Virus record (IMG/VR): IMGVR_UViG_3300042731_005201
Location: 1 to 26,560 of that record
Strand: one strand, 5' to 3'
DNA length: 26,560 bases
Source of the DNA: a virus
Part shown: piece after piece, positions 6,859 to 13,315 of the stretch
Position numbering within the stretch: the first letter of the stretch is position 1
How the letters are laid out: the number at the start of each line of letters is the position of its first letter
The notes under the pieces: generated by a model
Told to the model about the DNA's origin: nothing
Database searches by the model: none
Seen by the model: the letters and a program-made list of their open reading frames with translations, nothing else
Position numbers and translations under genes: made by a program

Positions 6859-7611
6859 ATGAGCCAGGAAATAACCGAGCTTATCGAAAGAGGCGCTCTC
6901 TTCGTCATCAATCACAGCGGCGGCAAAGATAGCCAGGCCATGACGCTGAAGATAAAACGCCTGGTGCCAAAGTCTCAGATATTGGTCGTACACGCTGATC
7001 TCCCTGAAGTGCATTGGGCCGGTTGCTGGGATCTCATAGAGCGTACCTGTCCAGACTTGGCGCGAGTCGAGGTAGTCGCTGTCAAAACCTTCGTGGATAT
7101 GGTACGGCACCGTGGAATGTTCCCCTCTCCCAAATACCGTCAATGTACCTCTGACCTCAAGCGAGGCCCGATTGAGAAAGCTGTCAGGCACTATATCAAA
7201 GATAACAACCTCAGCGGCCTGGTTGTCAACTGCATGGGTCTGCGTGCTGAAGAGTCCACTTCGCGGGCCAAAGCCAAGGTTTTTACGTTCAGCAAACGCA
7301 ACTCCAAGGCCGGTCGAGAATGGTATGATTGGCTGCCAATTCATCATTGGTCTACCTCACGAGTATTCGATGAAATAGCAGCAGCCGGTGAAGAACCTCA
7401 TTGGGCCTATGCAGCAGGCATGGAGCGCCTGAGTTGCTGCTTCTGCATCATGGCCTCTAAGAAAGATCTTCAGACCGCTGCCAGGTTAGCTCCCCAGGAA
7501 TACAAAACAATGGTTGACCTGGAGAAGGAAATAGGATTTACAATGATAATGCCCAAGAAGGGCCAAAAACCTCTTTACCTCGAACAAATAACCGGCATAA
7601 AAGCCAAATAG
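6859..7611 (+). CDS. PAPS reductase-family PP-loop protein
   Basis: 250 aa in the adenine nucleotide alpha-hydrolase fold. Visible: PP-loop SGGKDS at residues 20-25, YRQCTSDLKRGP around Cys96 (the substrate or redox loop of the family), GLRAEES at 127-133, and a C-terminal Cys group SCCFC (Cys193, 194, 196) that with Cys96 could hold an iron-sulfur cluster, as in APS reductases and DndC-type proteins. Relatives reduce PAPS/APS or activate sulfur for nucleic acid modification; the substrate here is unknown. The start is set by AAAGGA seven bases before this ATG; an earlier in-frame ATG would lie upstream of or inside the promoter region. It is on the opposite strand to nearly all other genes. 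Confidence 0.88.
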   Translation: MSQEITELIERGALFVINHSGGKDSQAMTLKIKRLVPKSQILVVHADLPEVHWAGCWDLIERTCPDLARVEVVAVKTFVDMVRHRGMFPSPKYRQCTSDLKRGPIEKAVRHYIKDNNLSGLVVNCMGLRAEESTSRAKAKVFTFSKRNSKAGREWYDWLPIHHWSTSRVFDEIAAAGEEPHWAYAAGMERLSCCFCIMASKKDLQTAARLAPQEYKTMVDLEKEIGFTMIMPKKGQKPLYLEQITGIKAK

Positions 7612-7623
7612 AAAGGAGACCCT

Positions 7624-8076
7624 ATGAGACCCACAATGGTACCCAACGATCTACCGGCAATCCCCTACAAGGTCAAAGTATTCGTAACCTATCATAGAGG
7701 CGTCGGTCACGGCCCCCTGAAGAGCTACTGCTACCTGTACGCCTCAATGAATAGCGAAGGACGCCAGGTTCTTCATGTAACCGACAAGCGCCACAACGAC
7801 GCACCGCTCAGGCTCGACCCTGGCTGCTATGCGGGCGGCATGGTTCCGATAGTACCCTCATACTATATCCCCACCGGCACAATGATATACCCGATCAAAG
7901 GCGAAGGTGAGTGGGAGACCCCTAAGCCCCTGGCAAAGATCCTCTATGATACCGATACTGAAGACTTCTTTGTGTACGTCGAAGATCTTAATTTAAGGGT
8001 ATATGGCGGCTTCTCCAGGCACTCAGCAGAGGCCTATTGTAAGGCCCAAGGATACCGGTTTAGACCATTAAGTTAA
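7624..8076 (+). CDS. Unknown protein, 150 aa, paired with the PAPS reductase-like gene
   Basis: It starts 12 bases after the preceding stop with a strong AAAGGAG site, so the two genes are co-transcribed and end at one terminator. The protein is rich in Tyr, Pro and Gly and looks all-beta, with strands such as YKVKVFVTYHRG and FFVYVEDLNLRVYGG. It has no signal peptide or membrane segment. I do not recognise it. Its constant pairing with the PP-loop gene, if seen elsewhere, would imply a joint function. Confidence 0.8.
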   Translation: MRPTMVPNDLPAIPYKVKVFVTYHRGVGHGPLKSYCYLYASMNSEGRQVLHVTDKRHNDAPLRLDPGCYAGGMVPIVPSYYIPTGTMIYPIKGEGEWETPKPLAKILYDTDTEDFFVYVEDLNLRVYGGFSRHSAEAYCKAQGYRFRPLS

Positions 8077-8098
8077 GTACCTAAGCACCTTAACAAAG

Positions 8099-8145
8099 AA
8101 AAAAGGGCGGTAAGCTACTGAGTTAAAACAGCTTCCGCCCTTTTT
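8099..8145. terminator. Bidirectional terminator between converging units
   Basis: AAAAAGGGCGG-T-AAGCT pairs with AGCTT-CCGCCCTTTTT around a 13-nt loop. It has A and T runs on both sides and so can end the plus-strand cassette as well as the minus-strand unit that ends at 8291. The 145 bases from 8146 to 8290 hold no gene I would call (one 48-codon frame is discussed under findings). Confidence 0.88.
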
Positions 8146-8290
8146 ACGATGGTGCAGCCCCCTTCTAAAATTTCTAAAAACTTAGCAAAACTTAACATTT
8201 CATCAATTTCACGCCCCTTTTTTGAGCGATTCCTCAACGAAATGAGACAAATTACCTGCATTTATCAATAAGTGAAGAGGTTTTTATCCG

Positions 8291-8590
8291 CTACTTAACA
8301 AAACCCCATATGCTCATTACCTGGTCAAACTTATAGGCAGCCCAAGATATACGCACCAGCTTAAGAATAAAGTCCTCTGAGTACACGTTGTCCAGGGCGT
8401 CGATATACATTGAGACGTATTTAACACCGCCAAGGCCAAGCTCTCCAGGCTTCCTACCAACCAGCGCCCTGAGGACTGTTCCGAAATGCCGCATCGAATA
8501 AGTGGTCTCAACCCTGATAAGCTGAATGCGATACATACCGAGCAACAGCGCCAGGTCAAATTCAAATTTTGGAGACATCTCATTAACCAT
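8291..8590 (-). CDS. Unknown protein, 99 aa
   Basis: A mixed alpha protein with a conserved-looking core (FDLALLLGMYRIQLIRVETTY, FGTVLRALVGRKPGELGLGG). No motif is recognised. The start overlaps the upstream gene by eight bases, so the two are coupled. It is the last gene of the unit beginning at 14128. The fold and function cannot be stated. Confidence 0.7.
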   Translation of the reverse strand: MVNEMSPKFEFDLALLLGMYRIQLIRVETTYSMRHFGTVLRALVGRKPGELGLGGVKYVSMYIDALDNVYSEDFILKLVRISWAAYKFDQVMSIWGFVK

Positions 8591-8993
8591 TTTTAGACCC
8601 CGCTATTTGATCTCCCTGGATAACAACAGTACCCTTCATGCTCACAGCCTCTTTTCTCAGGGCTGAAGGCAACACAGCAGACAGCAGCAGCTTGGTATCT
8701 CTTAGGTGAGACTCCACAGCCGCGAGCTTCTGGTTAGTGGCCGTTGCCTCAGGCGGATCAAAGATGTCAAGGAAGCCATAGAAGATAGCCTCTGCCTCTT
8801 CTCGGCTGAGATGAAGCCTGGCCTCTTTCGGTATCATGGCCCCAGGCTTATGCGGTTCAAATACAAAATGACCTATCTCTTTGTCGAACCGGCCAACATT
8901 AAAGGAGCCGTCCTGGTTCTCGATATACAGAGTAAGGTCAAAGCCAAAGCGCTCCATTGGCCTCGTGATATGCGCTTTAATCTTTCCGATCAT
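8583..8993 (-). CDS. Unknown protein, 136 aa
   Basis: The first 60 residues look like a beta sheet (IGKIKAHITRPMERFGFDLTLYI); then SREEAEAIFYGFLDIFDPPE and a helical tail with HLRDTKLLLSAVLP. The C-terminal MKGTVVIQGDQIAGSKNG is polar. No family is recognised. A G6 ribosome site lies just before the ATG. Its end overlaps 8291-8590. Confidence 0.72.
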   Translation of the reverse strand: MIGKIKAHITRPMERFGFDLTLYIENQDGSFNVGRFDKEIGHFVFEPHKPGAMIPKEARLHLSREEAEAIFYGFLDIFDPPEATATNQKLAAVESHLRDTKLLLSAVLPSALRKEAVSMKGTVVIQGDQIAGSKNG

Positions 8994-9002
8994 GTTCCCC
9001 CC

Positions 9003-9218
9003 TTAATTGTCATACCTGGTAAGCGACCAACCAGCTATGCTATCGTTTAAGAAGACAGCTCGCTTTTCCCGACCATCCGACATGGCCTTATAATTAAAAC
9101 TCACGGCGGTCTCGTTAACGTGGTTAATGGTAACATCTTTAAACGTGAACGTCTTGCCGGTCGGAAGAAAAATACAGATAGACCTGAACATATTGCCAGG
9201 CTTTGTGTCTTTTGTCAT
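9003..9218 (-). CDS. Unknown small protein, 71 aa
   Basis: Mainly beta: SICIFLPTGKTFTFKDVTIN, then AVSFNYKAMSDGREKRAVFL. It has the look of a small barrel or SH3-like fold, but this is impression only. A run of six G precedes the ATG. The start overlaps the nuclease gene by four bases (ATGA type). Confidence 0.68.
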   Translation of the reverse strand: MTKDTKPGNMFRSICIFLPTGKTFTFKDVTINHVNETAVSFNYKAMSDGREKRAVFLNDSIAGWSLTRYDN

Positions 9219-9670
9219 GCTATCCCCCCATGGTTAAAAAATTTAAACATAAGCGACCTGGCTATCTTAGTGATAACCTTAGGGCCTACCTTGGCAGTAT
9301 GCAGGCGGGTCGGCTTTCGGACTACTGTAATGAGATGCTGGCCCCACCGGTTCTCAGCACAATAATATAGGCCATAGCATCTGGATACCTCTTCAGGCTG
9401 TATCAGGCCTGAGGGTACCGCGAAAGAATAATAATTAGGGCCGCGCCGGTTGCCAATATACTGTTTGTGCTTAGTGCTTTTGTTCTTAAACTCGGACTTG
9501 TAATCAGCCCTGGATATCTTGACTTCGACCTCGTGCCAATACATTGACGGCATCAGCCGCACGATATCACACTCCCAACGCCAGGAGCCGAAATAAATAT
9601 TGGGAGCTATCAATAGACTCGACGATAGAAATTTGTGAAAATACGCCCGCTGTATAGCCCGCTCGTCCAT
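9215..9670 (-). CDS. PD-(D/E)XK nuclease-like protein (MmcB-like)
   Basis: 151 aa. The pattern D35 ... E49-V-K51 (ECDIVRLMPSMYWHEVEVKIS) matches the D-(x)n-ExK catalytic core of PD-(D/E)XK nucleases. The following ADYKSEFKNKSTKHKQY and the later YSFAVPSGLI strand fit the MmcB-like DNA repair subfamily, where a basic helix follows the active site. Known members cleave or repair DNA; the target here is unknown. It overlaps both neighbours by 1-4 bases. The assignment is from motif order, not from alignment. Confidence 0.65.
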   Translation of the reverse strand: MDERAIQRAYFHKFLSSSLLIAPNIYFGSWRWECDIVRLMPSMYWHEVEVKISRADYKSEFKNKSTKHKQYIGNRRGPNYYSFAVPSGLIQPEEVSRCYGLYYCAENRWGQHLITVVRKPTRLHTAKVGPKVITKIARSLMFKFFNHGGIA

Positions 9671-9867
9671 CAGTCAGTATTAAGGTAGTCGGCCACATTG
9701 TCAGGGCTGAAGCCGTGAGCCAGGCACAGGCCTTTAAACATACCGGCCAGGTCTTCCATATTGGCATCCCACATTTCAACCTCTGACTGATACCGCACGT
9801 TAGGCCCCATCGAATTAGGGTAATCAACTTCGAGTATCAGTCTGGTTCCGAATTTCTTTTCTCCCAC
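9670..9867 (-). CDS. Unknown small protein, 65 aa, GTG start
   Basis: The start is GTG, supported by GAGGGGGAG five bases upstream. The protein (MGEKKFGTRLILEVDYPNSM, later GLCLAHGFSPDNVADYL) is a small alpha/beta type with no recognised family. The stop overlaps the nuclease start as TGATG, so the two are translated together. Confidence 0.68.
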   Translation of the reverse strand: MGEKKFGTRLILEVDYPNSMGPNVRYQSEVEMWDANMEDLAGMFKGLCLAHGFSPDNVADYLNTD

Positions 9868-9938
9868 TACTCCCCCTCATAATCGAAGCGCATGGCTTCC
9901 GATAATGGTGCAGCCGTCCGCATACCTGGCACCACCGG

Positions 9939-10103
9939 TCAGTCGAGCTTTTTTGCTTTGACCTCGATCTCATAGGTCTTGCCCTCTTCAAAGATATCAG
10001 CCAAATCCCAGCCGTTATATCGGTCGGCGGATTCAATACTAATGCCCCTGCTACACGGCCTGATATACACACAGCCTGAAAATTTGACATTATCCTTGTC
10101 CAT
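9939..10103 (-). CDS. Unknown protein, 54 aa, probably extended by -1 frameshift to 75 aa
   Basis: The frame reads MDKDNVKFSGCVYIRPCSRG onward and stops right after EVKAKKLD. The codons GCA AAA AAG at 9948-9954 form the heptamer A AAA AAG. A -1 shift there enters a frame (ARLTGGARYADGCTIIG and on) that runs 23 more codons to 9877 and ends at the ribosome site of the next gene, filling a gap of about 70 bases in a region that has almost no gaps. Either this is programmed frameshifting or one A was lost in the sequence. The start overlaps the upstream gene by 14 bases. Confidence 0.65.
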   Translation of the reverse strand: MDKDNVKFSGCVYIRPCSRGISIESADRYNGWDLADIFEEGKTYEIEVKAKKLD

Positions 10104-10443
10104 TTATGATATACCTCTCAAGGTCTTCAGCACATTTCTCATAAGTATCAGCCTGGTGTATCATGTCGAGCATGACCAGCGGGCTTCTGTTCTGACGGCC
10201 ATTAACCCTTAGGCCCTCAGCTATATTCTTCCAGGCATTACAAAGGGCCATGGCCTTTTCCCTTAGAGGGTCTTCAGGCTCAGGTTTTGGAGCTGCACAA
10301 GCCTCACAGTCTCCAGGGAAAGTACGCGCTCGGCAGCCGTCGCAATCTTCTTCAGTAGGCTTATCCCCGTGGATAGCCTCACAGGTCAGGGTATGAACAG
10401 ATAGCGGAAGCTGAACCTCTTTAAAGCAGTATGGGCATTTCAT
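10090..10443 (-). CDS. Zinc-ribbon protein, 117 aa
   Basis: CPYC at residues 3-6, Cys21, then CDGC and CEAC pairs near 34-50 suggest one or two zinc sites, followed by a Pro/Glu linker and a helical C-terminal part (ALCNAWKNIAEGLRVNG). Such proteins bind nucleic acids or proteins; the role here is unknown. Its ATG overlaps the stop of the frameshifted gene upstream (ATGA). Confidence 0.72.
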   Translation of the reverse strand: MKCPYCFKEVQLPLSVHTLTCEAIHGDKPTEEDCDGCRARTFPGDCEACAAPKPEPEDPLREKAMALCNAWKNIAEGLRVNGRQNRSPLVMLDMIHQADTYEKCAEDLERYIINGQG

Positions 10444-10671
10444 TCTTTTTCCTCGACGAGTTTCATGTCAGACCGGCAAACCAGGCACACATATTTAAAG
10501 CCGGTGCCATGCTCGATACCGGTATAAGGACAGCGTTTCGGCCTGGTATCAACCTTACCACAGCCTCGGCCACCAGGTCTTTAAGTTTGCCCGCCGTCGT
10601 CCTGGCCTTGTCGCTCTCCAGGCTGTGAAGCCCCGAATGATTCCCTCATAACTCTTTTTAAATAGTGCCAT
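10440..10671 (-). pseudogene. Broken zinc-finger gene with two single-base shifts
   Basis: Three frame pieces line up end to end: MALFKKSYEGIIRGF from the ATG at 10671 (ribosome site GGGGGAAA), then HSLESDKARTTAGKLKDLVAE in the -1 frame, then CGKVDTRPKRCPYTGIEHG and on in the next -1 frame, ending VCLVCRSDMKLVEEKE with a stop that overlaps the next start. Adding one base near 10625 and one near 10563 would restore a 77-aa protein with a CxnC...CLVC zinc finger. The exact fit to both neighbours shows the intact gene existed recently. Mutation and assembly error are both possible. Confidence 0.7.
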
Positions 10672-10680
10672 TTTTCCCCC

Positions 10681-10986
10681 TTATTTTAGAAGATATGAAC
10701 CCATCAGAATTAAAGCTATACCAACCAGGCTCGCCAGGCTCAAGCTCTCCTTGAACATAAAGCAGCCGGTTAAATATCCCAATATTGATAAAGTGCCAAT
10801 AGCAACGAACCAATAGCCGGTGAAACTTGGTGCATTCTTTATAGCCAATGGTAGCAGCCAGGCCGTTCCACCGAGGACGCCGAGGACGTACAGACCATAT
10901 GTGCCAAGGGTAAGGCCGCTCGATCTCATTGGTATCTGAACGACGGTTAAAATAATCATAGCAACGATTAAATAGACTAACCACAT
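10681..10986 (-). CDS. SMR/EamA-like four-helix membrane protein
   Basis: 101 aa with four predicted membrane segments (about 2-18, 28-48, 56-74, 82-100). Length and layout match the small multidrug resistance family, and the C-terminal ESLSLASLVGIALILMGSYL is typical of it. Known SMR proteins export cations and need a Glu in helix 1; here helix 1 (LVYLIVAMIILTVVQIPM) has no acidic residue, so proton-coupled transport is doubtful. The start overlaps the upstream gene. An overlapping 108-aa frame (10658-10984) is a shadow. Confidence 0.75.
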   Translation of the reverse strand: MWLVYLIVAMIILTVVQIPMRSSGLTLGTYGLYVLGVLGGTAWLLPLAIKNAPSFTGYWFVAIGTLSILGYLTGCFMFKESLSLASLVGIALILMGSYLLK

Positions 10987-11327
10987 TCAGGCTCCCCCAT
11001 CTGCCTCATGGCTGCTTCAGCATGGTCAACGACGATTGCGATATCATGCCCAAGGTTATATTTACGCCACAGATACAAGAAATGCTCGGCGGTCGTAGCA
11101 TAATACGAGGCCATCTTTAGGCTCTCATGGTATTCTATAAGCTGAGACAATACAGGCACAGGAAGAGCGGTATTGATATCAACCCCGCGCTCGTCCCTGA
11201 TCTTACGGGCCTTGTCTATATAAAATCGACACCACTTCAAACGCTCAAGAAGGGTAGCCCTATAATCGCGCTTGGGCGGCTCAGCCTTTAACAGGTCGTC
11301 TGATATTTCATGGCCGTCGATAATCAT
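10977..11327 (-). CDS. Unknown protein, 116 aa
   Basis: Predicted helical: TLLERLKWCRFYIDKARKIR, then VPVLSQLIEYHESLKMASYY and FLYLWRKYNLGHDIAIVVDH. It has no signal peptide and no recognised motif. The start overlaps the preceding stop (TAATG), and its end overlaps the SMR-like gene by ten bases. Confidence 0.72.
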   Translation of the reverse strand: MIIDGHEISDDLLKAEPPKRDYRATLLERLKWCRFYIDKARKIRDERGVDINTALPVPVLSQLIEYHESLKMASYYATTAEHFLYLWRKYNLGHDIAIVVDHAEAAMRQMGEPECG

Positions 11328-11743
11328 TATAACCCAGCCTGTTCCTCTTCCCTGGTCGGAGTCTCGTTATTCTCCATGGCTGCCACGGCCAGCGCCCCGA
11401 TCTTTCGGATACAGGCCATGCGGTGAAGGTCGAGCTTAAGGTGACTATTGATACCGGTGAGAAACGGAAGCTTTTTGGCCTCGTTGACATAATGTTCAAT
11501 AAAGCCAATCCAATCCATTTCTTCCCACAAAAAGTCCTGGTAATCAGTATTGGACAGATTAAGGTTTTGATACCGGCGCTCTTCGTCGATCATATCAAAT
11601 ACCCTCATGCGCTCTTCCGGTATCTCGCGTGAAGTACACACCCCGATCTCTTCCGCTCCGATCACTCCGAGGTATTGTTTAATCTTCTCGGCTGCCAGGG
11701 ACGGTAGTTGATAAGCCTTTCCATCAAGAAATAACTGCGTCAT
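11327..11743 (-). CDS. Unknown protein, 138 aa
   Basis: The start is placed at the ATG that follows AGGGGGAT, not at the in-frame codon 11 residues upstream. The protein is acidic in the middle (PEERMRVFDMIDEERRYQNL) and contains YQDFLWEEMDWIGFIEHYVN and HRMACIRKIGALAVAAMENN. The ERxYQ segment followed by a helical bundle and the AxxAMEN ending resemble small phage helical proteins of unknown role. No family assigned. Confidence 0.72.
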   Translation of the reverse strand: MTQLFLDGKAYQLPSLAAEKIKQYLGVIGAEEIGVCTSREIPEERMRVFDMIDEERRYQNLNLSNTDYQDFLWEEMDWIGFIEHYVNEAKKLPFLTGINSHLKLDLHRMACIRKIGALAVAAMENNETPTREEEQAGL

Positions 11744-11767
11744 TTTATATATCCCCCTAATGATGGT

Positions 11768-11787
11768 GGCGGGCATCTCAGCCCGCC
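11768..11787. promoter_or_regulatory. Stem-loop in the leader of the 138-aa gene
   Basis: Perfect 7-bp GC stem GGCGGGC / GCCCGCC with a 6-nt loop, 12 bases upstream of the G-run ribosome site. There is no U-tract on the minus strand. The rest of the 11744-11847 gap shows nothing else I can support. Confidence 0.5.
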
Positions 11788-11847
11788 GTTTTAGTCCAGC
11801 TATAGCCTATGAATTAAGGACGTGAACCATCACGGCCTTACGCCTTC

Positions 11848-12180
11848 TTATGAAATAATAAGCGCCAGGGCCACCAGAATAATAACACCGGCACCGGTCA
11901 GCCAGGGCCAATACCGTTTGCAAAATGCTTTAAGCTTAGCTGTAAAAGCCTCGCCCGCATCATAAAGGTCTTTTGCTTCATCAACCGCTTCATCGACGGC
12001 TTTGTCCAGGGCATTTTTAAGCTCAACGATCTCATGCTCATAATCAGCAATGGTGTCTAAAAGCTCCTGTCTAACCGTATCTGAAATTTCAGAGGCCTGA
12101 TCCACCAGCTCTTCATTGATCTGTTTAACGCGAGCTTCAAGCTCTTTGATTCTTCGGTTAATCTCGATTCTCAAATTCAT
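11848..12180 (-). CDS. Coiled-coil protein with C-terminal membrane anchor, 110 aa
   Basis: Residues 1-75 have heptad character (RIKELEARVKQINEELVDQA and on) and are strongly acidic. Residues 76-88 are basic, then WPWLTGAGVIILVALALIIS (91-110) is one membrane segment ending at the C-terminus. AAGGAGAT before the ATG fixes the start. This is a tail-anchored shape. It could be a holin-like or membrane-remodelling protein, but the single helix and coiled coil do not identify a family. Confidence 0.75.
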   Translation of the reverse strand: MNLRIEINRRIKELEARVKQINEELVDQASEISDTVRQELLDTIADYEHEIVELKNALDKAVDEAVDEAKDLYDAGEAFTAKLKAFCKRYWPWLTGAGVIILVALALIIS

Positions 12181-12193
12181 TTGATCTCCTTGT

Positions 12194-12394
12194 CTATCCC
12201 CTTTTTATTAGTGATTTGTAAAGGTTATTCTGTCTCTTTCTGAATTTTTTGTCCGCCATTCTTATAAACGGCCATCCCAAAAGAAAGAAGGCTGTTAGAA
12301 TAAAATTTGTTAAGGCGATCATTGTCATACTTGGTTGGGGTAGCTTCGAGGATACAGGTTCCCCACGCATCATTTTGTCGAGACTCTGCTCCAT
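12194..12394 (-). CDS. Small membrane protein, 66 aa
   Basis: MEQSLDKMMRGEPVSSKLPQ is followed by one membrane segment (TMIALTNFILTAFFLLGWPF, about 24-43) and a very basic tail (KKFRKRQNNLYKSLIKRG). By the positive-inside rule the C-terminus is cytoplasmic. GGGGG five bases before the ATG supports the start. It overlaps most of the 3' third of the frame 12225-12629; I consider this one genuine and the overlapping tail of the other doubtful. Confidence 0.6.
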   Translation of the reverse strand: MEQSLDKMMRGEPVSSKLPQPSMTMIALTNFILTAFFLLGWPFIRMADKKFRKRQNNLYKSLIKRG

Positions 12395-12629
12395 TTTTAC
12401 CCCCATGGCTTCGCCTGAGACCGTTTATAAGGCTTTCGACCCTCTTTTCGATAGATGGATAGCCTAAAAGCTCTAACTGCTCTACAGCCTCTCTGATAAC
12501 CTCACATAGGCTGTGCCGGTCAAAATGGCTATTACGAATAAAAAATAAAACGACAGCCAGGCGCTCCCTCATTAACACATAAGGGCGGGCCATGCGACGC
12601 ATACCCTTAAAAATCTCTTTAAGTCCCAT
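12225..12629 (-). CDS. Unknown protein; C-terminal third probably out of frame
   Basis: Residues 1-65 look natural: MGLKEIFKGMRRMARPYVLM, then an Arg-rich helix and SLCEVIREAVEQLELLGYPS. GGAGAT before the ATG at 12629 supports this start. After ESLINGL the sequence loses normal composition and lies over the 66-aa membrane gene. A -1 shift at 12421-12425 would instead give QAKPWG and a stop at 12397, directly before the next gene's start. The real protein may therefore be about 77 aa and the long frame an artefact of one missing base. Confidence 0.5.
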   Translation of the reverse strand: MGLKEIFKGMRRMARPYVLMRERLAVVLFFIRNSHFDRHSLCEVIREAVEQLELLGYPSIEKRVESLINGLRRSHGGKNGAESRQNDAWGTCILEATPTKYDNDRLNKFYSNSLLSFGMAVYKNGGQKIQKETE

Positions 12630-12718
12630 ATCTGATCTCCAAGGATACACTCGGCATAGCCCAAACAGGCACCAGGTAAAATATAGATAATAAACAAAAG
12701 TGTTAATATTATAGCCAT
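12572..12718 (-). CDS. Small membrane protein, 48 aa
   Basis: MAIILTLLFIIYILPGACLG forms one N-terminal membrane segment; the rest includes WDLKRFLRVCVAWPALMC. AAGGA four bases before the ATG. It overlaps the preceding 36-codon frame by 10 bases and the next by 58, a long overlap that lowers confidence. It may be a lysis-accessory or membrane peptide; no family is recognised. Confidence 0.45.
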   Translation of the reverse strand: MAIILTLLFIIYILPGACLGYAECILGDQIWDLKRFLRVCVAWPALMC

Positions 12719-12819
12719 AGATCCTTCACGACATTTTTGGCATACACAACAGCATCAGACCAATCAACGCCGCTCAACCATTCGCGGACAGCAATATAAT
12801 ATATCCTACATAACTCCAT
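12709..12819 (-). CDS. Short protein, 36 aa
   Basis: MELCRIYYIAVREWLSGVDW, then SDAVVYAKNVVKDLWL. The start lies inside the end of the upstream gene (14-base overlap), consistent with coupling. The sequence looks like two short amphipathic helices. Too short for a function to be proposed. Confidence 0.45.
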   Translation of the reverse strand: MELCRIYYIAVREWLSGVDWSDAVVYAKNVVKDLWL

Positions 12820-13306
12820 TGCGGATACGCTCCCTGGTAGCCTCAATGCTTAAAACCTTGTGCATATTCTTAACGCTGTCAATGTCGTTATGGTTGTAAA
12901 CGATATATTTATAGCCGGTGCGGATACCACTCTCCTTCCTCTGAGGCACCACAGTCCAGGCCGTCATCAGTCGGCCACGCCTAAACGGGTAGGTATCAAA
13001 GAAAGCTTCAAGCTCGTGATAAACACCAGCGCCAAGACAACCATCTGTAAAGGAAGCTCCGATCATATGGTCACAGGACTGAGCGATAAGCTTAAAAATA
13101 AGAAAGCAATCATCATTACCCATGGCCTTCAGATTATTATAAACCTTCTGGAGCATCTCGTCGTTTGGATCTAAAATTCGATAATGCCTGGGCCAATGGC
13201 TACCGCAAAGGCTGGCAGCCTCAACAATCCCTTGGTTTAATGAGTGGTATGGAAAAAATATTGTAGGCCTTCCAAAGTAAATAAGGCGCTCGCGGTATGA
13301 GTCCAT
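12806..13306 (-). CDS. Putative nucleoside deoxyribosyltransferase-fold protein, 166 aa
   Basis: The block CDHMIGASFTDGCLGAGVYH with E98 and E100 after it (residues 78-100) resembles the D...G.GV..E signature of the nucleoside 2-deoxyribosyltransferase / DUF4406 fold, preceded by IYFGRPTIFF as first strand and LIFKLIAQ as helix. Known members exchange bases on deoxynucleosides. The usual N-terminal substrate loop is not clear, so the match is weak. AAGGGGGAT before the ATG fixes the start. Confidence 0.55.
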   Translation of the reverse strand: MDSYRERLIYFGRPTIFFPYHSLNQGIVEAASLCGSHWPRHYRILDPNDEMLQKVYNNLKAMGNDDCFLIFKLIAQSCDHMIGASFTDGCLGAGVYHELEAFFDTYPFRRGRLMTAWTVVPQRKESGIRTGYKYIVYNHNDIDSVKNMHKVLSIEATRERIRNGVM

Positions 13307-13315
13307 TAATCCCCC

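Noticed and set aside
6856-7347. 163-codon minus-strand frame opposite the PAPS reductase-like gene
   Set aside because: The plus-strand gene has all family motifs, a promoter and a ribosome site; the antisense frame has none.
9824-10090. 88-codon minus-strand frame
   Set aside because: Arg/Ser/Cys-rich composition and no ribosome site; the 54-codon frame in the same region has normal composition and a -1 extension that fits the neighbours.
10658-10984. 108-codon minus-strand frame overlapping the SMR-like gene
   Set aside because: It is the shadow of four membrane helices; the SMR-like frame has the expected hydrophobic pattern and coupling to its neighbour.
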